Source of the DNA: an uncultured Lachnospiraceae bacterium
Lineage (GTDB): Bacteria; Bacillota; Clostridia; Lachnospirales; Lachnospiraceae
NCBI GenBank assembly: GCA_947567595.1
Contig: CANOMQ010000022.1
Location: forward strand, 1-60,657
Direction: 5' to 3'
Length of the DNA: 60,657 nt
Position numbers and translations under genes: made by a program. Below the pieces are notes generated by a model. The model ran no database searches, was not told the DNA's origin, and saw only the letters and a program-made list of their open reading frames with translations. Shown here one piece after another: positions 46,101 to 53,254 of this stretch. Numbering within the stretch: the first letter of the stretch is position 1; every line of letters begins with the position of its first letter.

Positions 46101-49100
46101 CGGGCGATACAACCTTATTATTTTCAAATGCTTCATTTGACCACTCCCAAACGAACTGGGGCGTTATCTCTTTATTATCGCTGTCCGTATACTTTACGTT
46201 GGAAAGGTCAACGGTCACCGGCGTATTATCATAGGTTTTTTCCGCCTTGATTTCTTTATCAGGCAGCTTCATGGTGAGCTTCTTTTCGCCTGACGACTTG
46301 ACAGTAATCGGCGCGTTGGAAAGGTTCTCGCTGACAGCCGTTACGATAGTCTTGCTGTCCTCATTTTCACCTTCTGTCTTTGTTTCAACGGTGTATTCCA
46401 CAAAAGTATAGTTCGTGGATACGTGTCTGCTGTCATTGATGTATACGCCATACTCATCATACAAGAGCCTGTATTCATTCTGAGCCGGCTTCTGGTCGGG
46501 GTTTTCCCCTGTCCGTTCTGTAAAGCTCCATACCGTTTTCCATCCGTCCCATTCAGGCTTTTCGCCTTCTTTCCCGGGAGCCGGCGCTTTTGCTTCCACA
46601 TACCAGTAATTGTAACTGTCAAGAGAATAGTCACCGTCTTTTTTGTCCTGCGTCCAATCTGACGCTATCCAGTTCCCCGCATTGTTCTCGTTTATTTCCA
46701 GCTTCGGGGCGAACTTTGATTTGTTATCAAAAACATAGTACTCCGTATCCATGCCGTAATGCGCCTCGGGCACGTTTGTCGCCTTAAGGCGCAGCTGCTG
46801 CCGCTCGATTGCGTAGTAAACGTTTTCCTGCGCATACGCCGAACCGTTGTCACAGGTAATCTCCAGCTTATAGATACCCGCGTTGCTTAAGCAGCTCTTT
46901 ACGGAATTGAAATCCTTATGATTGACCGGCAGCGGAGTCCAGTCTGCCTTAAAGTCCATTTTTTCGTTTAAGACTTCGACATACGCCTTGTTGATGTCAT
47001 AGTATGCGTCATTACCCTTACTATTACCACCCCACTTATACCACTTATAAGTCAGGTTCTCGTCTCCGGTCGCGGTCTTATAAGCGGCGCGGGTATCGTA
47101 AAGCGCCCCGCCTTCCTTGTAAACCTTTGTGTAGATGGTATTGCCGTCTATCGTGCGCTCCGCCTTTTTCAGTCCTGCCGCCGCAAGCGCCGCGTCGCCT
47201 GTAATCGGTGTTGTGTCGATCTTTGCATCCGATGGCGAAAGCGCAAGAACCAGATTGTTTTTGGCAATCGTGTCCGCGTCAGTTTTTGTTTTATAATTGC
47301 TGTTATAGGAATCAACGGTTTCGTCGTTAATCTCTTTCAGTTCATCGTACGAATTTATCACGCCATTCTCATTACGCACTGCCTTTTTGCCCGTAAAGCG
47401 CACCTCGTACGTCACGCCGTCCGCCTTCGCAAGCTTATCCATATCCTTCATCTGTACGGCTGTGTCCTTTTCAACCCTGAACACGCCAAAAACAGGCTCA
47501 TACGGCTGAGTCTTATCAACAGCGTCATACGACGTACCCCATATGCCTTCCACGCCCTCTTTATCCACGCTGTAAATGATTTTTGTAAGCACATCCTTAA
47601 CAGTCTCGCCCGCGTAGAATTTCGTGTTTGTATCGGCTAACGCCGGCTTAACCGTCACTTCAACCGGAGCAATTTCCACCACGATATCCGCATACGATGC
47701 TGCATATTGCTCCTTATCACCCGCGTATGAAACACGATAAACATATGTTCCCGCTTCTGTGGGAGCGCTGCCTTCTTTGAGCGCATTGCCTACCGTCAGG
47801 GTGCAGAGCGTTACCGGCACGTTCTTATATATGATATTGCCGTCCTCGTCCTTCTTTTCGGTACCGTCTGCCTCTTTTTCCGCTTCCTGTTTGGTTTCCT
47901 CCCATAAACGGAACTCAGCGGAATGCCATCTGCCCTCGGTTGCAGCCGAAGCAATCGCTATGGACTGATCCGTCTCCTTGCCGTCCTCGCCAACGACCGT
48001 TTTTACTTCTTCTACCTTTGCCGTATATGAGGGAACTGCCGCCGCATTCTTGTCGTAGGTTTTTGTGATAACCTGTACTTTCGCACCATTATCGCTACGC
48101 GTTGCCTCCTTCTTTTCTCCGGCAACCTCAAGCGTTGTCCTTGTTTTCTTTAAGTCTGCAAAGCCAATCTTTTCCGTGGTGGTCTTTGGCAGGTTAAAGT
48201 TGCCTTTTTCCGCATCCGTCACCAGCGGATTGCCGTCCGCATCCTTGGCATCGGAAAAGCTGACTGTAATCTTTGCCGTATAGTCGCCGTTCTTTTTCAG
48301 ATACGTATCTGTCGTTTTGCTTCCGGTGTAAGGGTCAATGACCTCGTCTACCGTTACCTTGAGCTGATTTTCCTTATTTTCGGAGCTGTATGTAAAGCTT
48401 CCGCTTCCGTTTTCCGCAGAAACCGTCAGGGACGTTATGCTGTTGATGACCTCCTCTGGTTTCGTGCCGGGCTTTACGTTCAGCGTAAGATTACTAATTA
48501 TGACTTCCGCTTTTTCAATGGTAAATCCTTTGATGGTAATCGGCTCTGCATTGGCAAACTGCCCGTCCGCCACAGGTGCAATCGTCATCTGGTATGCGCC
48601 TGCATTAACCGGGGCGGTGGCGAGATCTTCGTCCTTTGCGCCATCCTTCTTCCATGTGAAAGTGAAGTCCTCTGTATGATTGGAAAGCTCACTATACTCC
48701 TCACCGTTTTTCTTAATTGCAATCTTACTTAAAATTTCCCATGAAGGCACTTCGCCATATTCCGTAAACTGTTGTTCTCCGTTATAGGATTTCTTCATGA
48801 TTTCGGCGGCATCATCATCACCCTCAAGATTATTCTCAAGCGTGTATGTTACCTCCGCTGGTGTGTTGTCTCCCTCCGCCTGATTATCGGCTTCCTGCGC
48901 TTCGGCTTCCTGTTCGTTAGCTTCCTGCGCTTTGGCTCCCTGTACGTCTGGCTCAACCGCATCCTCTGCCGCCGTACTTTCCTCCACCTGCACCGTACTA
49001 CTTACGGGTTCGGCTTCCTGCGCAGCTTCATTCTGTGCTTCCACAGTTTCCGCAACGGCTTGCGTTTCCGCTTCCTGCGTTTCAACCGCCTGCGTTTCTG

Positions 49101-49212
49101 CTTCCGCCGCAAACGCCGTCTGCGGTACGGATGTTACAAGCATTGCCGCCGAAAGTGCAAGCGCAATGATTCGTTTCGCTTTAAAAAGCTTCTTTAGTTT
49201 GTCCGGTTTCAT
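40129..49212 (-). CDS. Giant secreted multidomain protein (Ig-like, FN3-like, tandem beta-sandwich)
   Basis: About 3,027 residues from the ATG with GGAGG upstream. A signal peptide covers residues 1-37 (RIIALALSAAMLVTSVPQ, AFAA). Residues ~40-130 are an Ala/Glu/Gln repeat region (AEAQEADNQAEGD). Then come many Ig-like modules with YDG/YDN/YDK starts, a BIG2-like domain near 1390-1480 (DVLAISSQGRVTALKEGNAT), FN3-like parts near 1600 and 2000, and a second BIG2-like domain near 2090 (LTWSSSDGKVAKISAVGG). The last ~850 residues hold about nine repeats of a jelly-roll module of the PPC type (FTAEEDGDYRFKA, FTAPETGIYTF, FTAQKDGLYSF). No LPXTG, S-layer or other anchor is seen. It could be an adhesin or a scaffold held by the lipoprotein encoded just upstream. 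Substrate or partner is unknown. Confidence 0.85.
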   Translation of the reverse strand: MKPDKLKKLFKAKRIIALALSAAMLVTSVPQTAFAAEAETQAVETQEAETQAVAETVEAQNEAAQEAEPVSSTVQVEESTAAEDAVEPDVQGAKAQEANEQEAEAQEADNQAEGDNTPAEVTYTLENNLEGDDDAAEIMKKSYNGEQQFTEYGEVPSWEILSKIAIKKNGEEYSELSNHTEDFTFTWKKDGAKDEDLATAPVNAGAYQMTIAPVADGQFANAEPITIKGFTIEKAEVIISNLTLNVKPGTKPEEVINSITSLTVSAENGSGSFTYSSENKENQLKVTVDEVIDPYTGSKTTDTYLKKNGDYTAKITVSFSDAKDADGNPLVTDAEKGNFNLPKTTTEKIGFADLKKTRTTLEVAGEKKEATRSDNGAKVQVITKTYDKNAAAVPSYTAKVEEVKTVVGEDGKETDQSIAIASAATEGRWHSAEFRLWEETKQEAEKEADGTEKKDEDGNIIYKNVPVTLCTLTVGNALKEGSAPTEAGTYVYRVSYAGDKEQYAASYADIVVEIAPVEVTVKPALADTNTKFYAGETVKDVLTKIIYSVDKEGVEGIWGTSYDAVDKTQPYEPVFGVFRVEKDTAVQMKDMDKLAKADGVTYEVRFTGKKAVRNENGVINSYDELKEINDETVDSYNSNYKTKTDADTIAKNNLVLALSPSDAKIDTTPITGDAALAAAGLKKAERTIDGNTIYTKVYKEGGALYDTRAAYKTATGDENLTYKWYKWGGNSKGNDAYYDINKAYVEVLNEKMDFKADWTPLPVNHKDFNSVKSCLSNAGIYKLEITCDNGSAYAQENVYYAIERQQLRLKATNVPEAHYGMDTEYYVFDNKSKFAPKLEINENNAGNWIASDWTQDKKDGDYSLDSYNYWYVEAKAPAPGKEGEKPEWDGWKTVWSFTERTGENPDQKPAQNEYRLLYDEYGVYINDSRHVSTNYTFVEYTVETKTEGENEDSKTIVTAVSENLSNAPITVKSSGEKKLTMKLPDKEIKAEKTYDNTPVTVDLSNVKYTDSDNKEITPQFVWEWSNEAFENNKVVSPEEAVTAGTYTIYAKYDGDENYAPADREQVATAVIKKAELTVTVTKQPAEEVKAGTDTYNLYKEYHNKEKDGDILTIAGFPEKETQEVKDAFTTWQMLGRDREDGNQIVYGYPVFARYDEDGEFSYVDLPYLCVYGSDNERYEGRLKSGEKYTINATTDGGDGELAYPYSLNYQLKSGKPVEITPAYVSAEKVQLFPAGSDSSIKINDKVTKGETSEKFAHEVTFWQAVPYTVQKVTENGVTKTVYGAWATVKITPPSEFEDGAPETAIYKNALEKAGGINVRKDDNGKITATFNLSKDGENGLEPNPVTFSILWKEGFVEKFTITPTQENLAADLRNAVAPKSVAFNAPKTKMVVGEVQDLDVKITKVQNEDLVYLDYRVTDGADVLAISSQGRVTALKEGNATVEVYPVKIVGNEKKEITDGCKPGQVKITVSKVAAPKVGKIFPADVSVDVQYPYVKNNGKYYDYGYRREIYVMPDNKKTVDDFEKAIGKFEETGDYKTAGLAANPVYVSNNAEEDIAYELARGIYTQYAYDENISGIAGGKNVTIQVKVDGLTPKTPYSVYVRNVSASRTVLDKDGNRRTAELSSNGMPKDFTTTLGQVKKLVVASEGEAQSASLYIYDDEMGEDRTTDVPYYEYDLTSGGVQLAVTGVFSALADEVDKAEQPDLSQGYAVPFIGADKAALKTKLLEPKLEYRMYQVVQEEDGLWKYVRHDYYDEIYNDWNREYTYAQYTKADKKGKLKFTQPEALAVTAYDTVTKTQSAPIIIRIKADADSAAGAKVTLQVGQKTPVVDLVAYKAGKSALDSGNPYFAHKATAADSDCLKTDKNGNITPVKFEKTASRQSVTVTAGEGPAVSGSATVTIKDLDPVKNLKFSNLIDNSFMLDFAPSIYAEGYIVDIKNSAGKLVQRKYISQRDEYLEECGCNDGYIWYYSAKKKAYVWQPDYVDRFKVTGLTANSKYNVTVTAVYGDAKSKPVSKAVTMTKLPAWDTGIANDALNFGMPIQVFAKGELTETDVDDYTFVSGNRYTLVADANQGAQYAVTDKLTWSSSDGKVAKISAVGGTYSANLKALKAGTTIIEVKSGILKQTIARWKVTVRSVGDAYNNAYFYDENEDLRGDGTDKYDTKTKLILNIPASVELAAGEPQKFSFTAEEAGNYKIVTSAGLSASPSSLENVKKGTTKTIKVSGSSYQPTSGTITVEKVPGTGLENRTPLKLNEKTTLSANGWGVFTAQKDGLYSFNAENLIKLHAYENGELTQKKQYNSIYYAMKAQDTVYVENDNSYENNIEVSAVSMQPIKAGEAYSGEYEQTYWYTFTAEEDGDYRFKAQNNAGINFSVYKDHDAINKNAVLGTTCTMKANDTVYVKAYINEYRGASFKVIKVEPVVITDNQSEYPQSAERNATTRYTLTPGADAVYTFRLDSSAKSMGIYLASDEATPLKSVTWNGTISYPLEAGTAYSLKVENDSSWNDLSLTVEKTVINALTAGGDALALAASGAGSGNDNYGWISFTAQDGEGFYKFTLENLTFSATAYIMEKLSLNNSLQNDEYIKQVNVSSSSNGITCYLPAGQKVWLRVGSGYNSYYFSDAAVKVEKTQSTILPFTTDEVTVGAGKKPWYSYQVESDGRYSFKCTSTSYNVDIVCYDDVNKQKNSFTERWLKAGSIVYIRLRNNGSSEATATLSATKIDPTPWTDVSVAQTIPANYKDTWFVFTAPEETEYTFTCKDSNGNASYVYLYTKEQFEAEGNVNSILGQSVTYPFEKGETVYLKTNSYNEASLTAEKVEFPELGNGENKITLASNTAMVKFTAPETGIYTFAPAENREPTIYLYADKEAHLNGSSSQSSSNNGIICYPLIMGTTVYLKINDYNSNEETVILTVSKDEKVTMEEVTLGKETSLSLTADEEKWIYFKVKDTNQQSYRVEGRANEYNYLQCRYASYLGNNNWIDSMGNSSLTVGQGYQDYAYVSNYNKYKVVYMYILPNNTGTVNITIKEEKN

Positions 49213-49256
49213 TCTTTCCTCCATTTCCTGAACAGTTCCGTCCATTTTTCATGATG

Positions 49257-49688
49257 TCATTCGGCGAAAAGTCCCGCCTGCTTCGCTACAGCTTCACTAC
49301 TATAACAGAATACTGTGTCTTTGCCGGTCATGATGCTGCATTTGTCATACTGCTCTATGTAGTATTCCATGATGTCCTGTACATCCTGCTCGTCCATCAC
49401 GCCGTAACAGATGTCAAGGTATTCTTCGTCTTTCACCGCCTTAACCCTGTCCGCCGTAATCCCGAGCCCTCCGACTTCTTCATACTGCTCCACCGAAAAC
49501 CCTTCCTCCTCCAAAACTCCTGAAAGCTCCTCCGGCGCGAGACCGGCTTTTTCTTCGGGTGCGGAATGGTTCTCTTCGAGGTATGCGTTTAGCTGTCTGG
49601 CTTCTTCCGATTTGGCGCATCCCGTGAATGTCAGTAAAGCTACGGCAAGAAGCATTGTAATGATCCGCTTTGTTTTTGCCTGTTTCAT
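49257..49688 (-). CDS. Small lipoprotein co-transcribed with the giant protein
   Basis: 143 residues. The lipobox LTFTGC gives acylated C24. The mature part is acidic, with an LNAYLEENHS segment, no known domain that I can name, and a C-terminal QDVQDIMEYYIEQYDKCSIM segment. The stop lies about 45 bp before the giant gene ATG, so the two are likely one operon. AGGAGGG precedes the ATG. Small lipoproteins of this form may help export or hold a surface protein. I infer this from position only. Confidence 0.7.
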   Translation of the reverse strand: MKQAKTKRIITMLLAVALLTFTGCAKSEEARQLNAYLEENHSAPEEKAGLAPEELSGVLEEEGFSVEQYEEVGGLGITADRVKAVKDEEYLDICYGVMDEQDVQDIMEYYIEQYDKCSIMTGKDTVFCYSSEAVAKQAGLFAE

Positions 49689-50127
49689 AACCCTCCTCTT
49701 CTTTTTGCATTTTTATAACCATGCTTCCTTCTCAGTGTGTAAGTCCGGGCTGTAAAGCACAAACTTGCAGGTTGAAAATTCAAGCGGCAGTATACCACAA
49801 TGTGTTGTAATGATTCTGCCGCCTGTTGCCGGGAAACTGTTAAAACAGTAATGTTACATTTGTTACAGTGTGCCCTACCGCCTGTTTCCAAGTCGTAGCC
49901 ATTATACTATGAATATTTTTAATTTACTACCCTCCCTAAATTTTTTAGCTATATTTCATAGTTTTATTCAAGTTAAATCGGTTTATTTTGTATGTATTTG
50001 CTAATTTTTCTCTTAAAATGCACACTTTAAATGCTCTGCAATGTGTATAAAATGCAAATGTAAAATATTTTTATACTGGGGAGAATAAATAATATGAGAG
50101 TCTTTTTGAAGTCTTTTTGAAGTCTTT
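49689..50127. other. Long leader and AT-rich gap before the lipoprotein-giant operon
   Basis: No gene is seen. A TATAAT at about 49900 on the minus strand gives a likely leader of about 200 nt. Within it, GCGGCAG (49784-49790) and CTGCCGC (49816-49822) form a hairpin stem around ACAACACATTGTGGT-like inner pairing. No named riboswitch motif was recognised. Bases 49920-50120 are very AT-rich. Confidence 0.45.
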
Positions 50128-50310
50128 TTAAAAAATAGTTGAAATGAGCAGAAATATGTATGAAATTGTCACCGAAAAAACCGCAATCCCGTAAAATGCC
50201 AAAAGCAACACCATCACAAACCGCCAAAAGCTGCGCTGGCGCAAGACAAAAAACTGCAAAACCACAACCGCCGAAATACACTCAATTCCAATAGAAAGCA
50301 ACCGAACCAT
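50128..50310 (-). CDS. Small two-helix membrane protein, function unknown
   Basis: 60 residues from the ATG at 50310, with AAGGGGTG upstream. Two hydrophobic helices (IGIECISAVVVLQFF, then VLLLAFYGIAVFSVTISYIF) are joined by RQRSFWR. It lies between the giant-protein operon and the divergent ECF sigma operon. Small membrane proteins near ECF loci can sense envelope stress, but there is no direct evidence here. It may also be a chance open frame. Confidence 0.45.
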   Translation of the reverse strand: MVRLLSIGIECISAVVVLQFFVLRQRSFWRFVMVLLLAFYGIAVFSVTISYIFLLISTIF

Positions 50311-50384
50311 CTGCCAAACACCCCTTATTCCTATTTTGTACAATCTTTCCATTGAAAATCTTTTAAAATTATTTTAAGATTACT

Positions 50385-50413
50385 TAAAACTTTTTCCACT
50401 CCCCCACCGTCTA
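50385..50413 (+). promoter_or_regulatory. ECF-type promoter of the sigma/anti-sigma operon
   Basis: TTAAAAC as -35, a 17-bp spacer with a pyrimidine run, and CGTCTA as -10, 28 bp before the sigma gene ATG. The AAAAC and CGTC cores match extracytoplasmic-function sigma promoters such as that of SigV, so autoregulation is expected. Confidence 0.7.
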
Positions 50414-50440
50414 ATCATTACAGAGAGGAGGAACGAGCCT

Positions 50441-50926
50441 ATGCGAACCGACATCATACAAAAGAAAGTGGAGGAAACGGTGCTAAGCTCTTACGAGGCA
50501 ATGTACCGTTTGGCATACACCTATGTGCGCAATGAGGCGGACGCGCTTGACATTGTGCAGGAAAGTGTGTACAAAGCCATAAAGAATGCGTCCGGCGTGA
50601 AAAAGGAGACGCACATCAAAACGTGGTTATGGCGGATTGTCATGAACACCGCGTTGGACTTTATCCGCAAAAACAAGCGGGAAATCGCGGTAGAGTCGTT
50701 TGATGAAACCGGAAAAGAGGACTGTTATCAGGATTTTGACACGTTGCAGGCATTGCAGGTTTTAACGCAGCAGGAAAAAACGGTCGTTGCGCTCCGCTTT
50801 TTCGAGGATTTGAAGCTCAACGAAATTGCGGCGGTTTTGGGTGAAAATGCCAACACGGTCAAGACCATTTTGTACCGCAGCCTGAAAAAGCTGAAGGCTG
50901 TGTTGAAGCCAACGGAAGGAGCGTAA
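50441..50926 (+). CDS. sigV: ECF RNA polymerase sigma factor (SigV type)
   Basis: 161 residues with sigma-2 (about 14-80: YRLAYTYVRNEADALDIVQE) and sigma-4 (about 105-155: LTQQEKTVVALRFFEDLKLN, ENANTVKTILYRSLKKLK) domains and no sigma-3, as in ECF factors. It would direct transcription of an envelope-stress regulon when released by its anti-sigma factor, encoded 3 bp downstream. The SigV assignment follows from the RsiV-like partner. Confidence 0.88.
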   Translation: MRTDIIQKKVEETVLSSYEAMYRLAYTYVRNEADALDIVQESVYKAIKNASGVKKETHIKTWLWRIVMNTALDFIRKNKREIAVESFDETGKEDCYQDFDTLQALQVLTQQEKTVVALRFFEDLKLNEIAAVLGENANTVKTILYRSLKKLKAVLKPTEGA

Positions 50927-50929
50927 GAT

Positions 50930-51853
50930 ATGAATGAGGAAAATGTAACAAAATTAAAAGAGGAGTACGAAAACATCAAAATTCCTGCCAGTCTGCGCCA
51001 AAGGGTGGAAGCAGGCATTCGGCAGGCAGAAATGGAGAGGAGTGAGCATATGAATGAAAAAAAGAAGTCAGGGGTTATGGTTTATGTCGGAAGAGCTGCA
51101 GGTGCTGCTGCTGCCGCACTGCTACTGATTACGGTTATGGCAAATTCAGGGGCGGGGATTGCGCACGCCATGTCGAAAATTCCCGTAATTGGCGCGATTG
51201 CCGAGGTGGTGACGTTTCGGCAGTATGAAAGCTCAAACAACAATATGGACGCAAATATTAAAATCCCGGAGGTCAGTGTCAAAAATGAAGATGGTACGGT
51301 GAACGAGGAAACGACTCAGAAGATTAACAAGAGCATTCAGGAATACACGGACGAAATCATTGCGCAGTATGAGGCGGACGTTGCCGCGGCAGGCGATGGC
51401 GAAGGGCACATGGACGTGTCGCTTGATTACTCCGTGATTACGGATAATGAACGTTTGTTCTCTATCCGCTTTGACGAGCTGCTCATTATGGCGAGCGGGA
51501 CGCAGATGGTCAAGATTTATCATATTGACAAGCAGACCGGGGAACTGATTGGACTGTCGGGGCTGTTTAAGGACGGGGTTGATTTTATCACGCCAATTTC
51601 AGAAAATATCAGGCAGCAGATGAAAGAGCAGATGGCGGCGGACGAATCGGTGATGTACTTTTTGGACAGCGACGTGCCGGAATGGGATTTTCAGGCTATA
51701 ACCGAGGATACGACGTTTTATGTCAATGAAAATGGGAAGCTTGTGATTGTATTTAACGAGTACGAGGTTGCACCGGGGTATATGGGAAGTGTGGAATTTG
51801 AAATTCCCACGGAAGTTGTGCAGGACTTGGTGCAGGACGGGTTTTTGAAGTAA
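50930..51853 (+). CDS. rsiV: RsiV-family anti-sigma factor
   Basis: 307 residues. An N-terminal cytoplasmic part (1-47) should bind the sigma factor. One membrane helix is at about 52-70 (AAGAAAAALLLITVMAN). After it comes IPVIGAIAEVVTFRQY, typical of RsiV. The extracytoplasmic part contains the DUF4163/DUF3298 pair, and the last ~100 residues end in FEIPTEVVQDLVQDG. In Bacillus, lysozyme binding to RsiV triggers proteolysis and frees SigV. A similar lysozyme or envelope-stress response is likely. A terminator follows. Confidence 0.88.
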   Translation: MNEENVTKLKEEYENIKIPASLRQRVEAGIRQAEMERSEHMNEKKKSGVMVYVGRAAGAAAAALLLITVMANSGAGIAHAMSKIPVIGAIAEVVTFRQYESSNNNMDANIKIPEVSVKNEDGTVNEETTQKINKSIQEYTDEIIAQYEADVAAAGDGEGHMDVSLDYSVITDNERLFSIRFDELLIMASGTQMVKIYHIDKQTGELIGLSGLFKDGVDFITPISENIRQQMKEQMAADESVMYFLDSDVPEWDFQAITEDTTFYVNENGKLVIVFNEYEVAPGYMGSVEFEIPTEVVQDLVQDGFLK

Positions 51854-51872
51854 TGTAGCGTCAATTCAAGAG

Positions 51873-51921
51873 AGGAGTTGCTGGAAGCTTCCATTTCCAA
51901 CAACTCCTTTTTCGCTTTTTT
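51873..51921 (+). terminator. Intrinsic terminator of the sigma operon
   Basis: AGGAGTTG pairs with CAACTCCT, with further pairing of TGGAA with TTCCA inside, followed by a U-rich tail. Confidence 0.85.
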
Positions 51922-52036
51922 ATTCCCATTCTCCATTGTTGTAAAGAACTTGCAAATACAAAACAGCACCCTCTGTTACGCCTGCGTCTCCTCCTTCGGG
52001 CTTTCCTGTTTTTTTCCTTCAATTGTTTCAATACAA

Positions 52037-53155
52037 TCAAATCCGAACCAACTCATACGCATTCGTCCCAAGCCCAATCTTCACCGCATGCGCAATGCAG
52101 GACTTCCATTCCGTATCCGGATGCGTCATGTGAAAATGGTCATGCCCTTCCTCATTTCCATGCTCCTTCAAATTCTCGCCCAAAATGCTGCTCTCAACCG
52201 GTTCCATCTGATTACACAAATCCGCACACGCCTGATCAAGCGCCACCGGGTCAAACGACGCCAGCATTCCGACATTCGGAATAATCGGAATATCATTCTC
52301 CGCATGGCAGTCGCAGTTTGGCGACACGTCACAAATCAGCGACACATGGAAACATGGTCTGTCCTTGCAAACCGCAAGGCTGTACTCCGCCATCTTATAA
52401 TTCAGCACCGCAATCGAGTCGGAAAAATCCGCCGCAATCACATCTTTCGGGCACACCGCAAGACAGCGCCCGCAGCCCACGCACTTCTCATGGTCAATCT
52501 TCGCCTTGCCGTTTGTGATAATCGGCGCACCATGCGCACAAATCCTGCTGCACGCGCCGCAGCCGATACAGCCGCTTTGATCCACGCTTGGTTTCCCGTC
52601 ACAGTGCTGCTCCATCTTACCCGCTCTTGAGCCGCAGCCCATGCCGATATTTTTCAGCGTGCCGCCAAAGCCCGCCATCTCATGTCCCTTAAAATGCGTC
52701 AGTGAAATGAAAATATCCGCGTCCATAATTGCCTGACCGATTTTCGCTTCCTTCACGTATTCACCATTAATCGGCACAAGCGCCTCGTCCGTTCCCTTCA
52801 AGCCGTCACCGATAATCACATGGCACCCTGTCTGATATGGCGAAAATCCGTTAATATACGCCGTCTCCAAATGGTCAAGCGCATTCTTCCTGCTGCCCAC
52901 ATACAGCGTATTGCAGTCGGTTAGGAACGGCTTACCGCCAAGCTCCTTGACATAATCCGCCACAACCCGCGCATAATTCGGACGCAGAAACGCAAGATTG
53001 CCATACTCGCCAAAATGGATTTTTATCGCCGCATACTTCTCCTTAAAATCAATCGTCTCAAACCCCGCCGTCTTCATCAGCCGATGCAGCTTTTGCAAAA
53101 GATTTTCGCTCCCTGTCGCCTTAAATGTTGTAAAATACACCTTTGCACTACTCAT
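52037..53155 (-). CDS. DUF362 / double 4Fe-4S ferredoxin protein
   Basis: 372 residues from the ATG beginning MSSAKVYF; an earlier ATG lacks a ribosome-binding site. The N-terminal ~180 residues are DUF362 (KIHFGEYGN, FLTDCNTLYVGSRKNALDH, LTHFKGHEMAGFGGTLKNIG). Two [4Fe-4S] motifs follow (CIGCGACSRICAH and CVGCGRCLAVCPKDV). The C-terminal DUF362 half then resumes (PIIPNVGMLASFDPVALDQA). It is an iron-sulfur electron carrier or enzyme of unknown reaction, widespread in Clostridia. It lies 100 bp after the transketolase gene and past its terminator, so it is probably a separate transcript. Confidence 0.85.
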   Translation of the reverse strand: MSSAKVYFTTFKATGSENLLQKLHRLMKTAGFETIDFKEKYAAIKIHFGEYGNLAFLRPNYARVVADYVKELGGKPFLTDCNTLYVGSRKNALDHLETAYINGFSPYQTGCHVIIGDGLKGTDEALVPINGEYVKEAKIGQAIMDADIFISLTHFKGHEMAGFGGTLKNIGMGCGSRAGKMEQHCDGKPSVDQSGCIGCGACSRICAHGAPIITNGKAKIDHEKCVGCGRCLAVCPKDVIAADFSDSIAVLNYKMAEYSLAVCKDRPCFHVSLICDVSPNCDCHAENDIPIIPNVGMLASFDPVALDQACADLCNQMEPVESSILGENLKEHGNEEGHDHFHMTHPDTEWKSCIAHAVKIGLGTNAYELVRI

Positions 53156-53194
53156 TCCGATACCCTGTTCCTTTCTTAATACAATCAATTTGAC

Positions 53195-53226
53195 AAAAAG
53201 AGCCCACCATATCGCAGTGGGCTCTT
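53195..53226 (-). terminator. Intrinsic terminator of the pentose operon
   Basis: AAGAGCCCAC pairs with GTGGGCTCTT (10 bp, perfect) around a short loop, followed by U-run TTTTT on the minus strand. Confidence 0.9.
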
Positions 53227-53254
53227 AAGTCTGCCGTCAGCGTCCTGTTGCGAC

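Noticed and set aside
49689-49900. Possible riboswitch before the lipoprotein gene
   Set aside because: A structured leader is present but matches no known class I could recognise; only the hairpin is reported.
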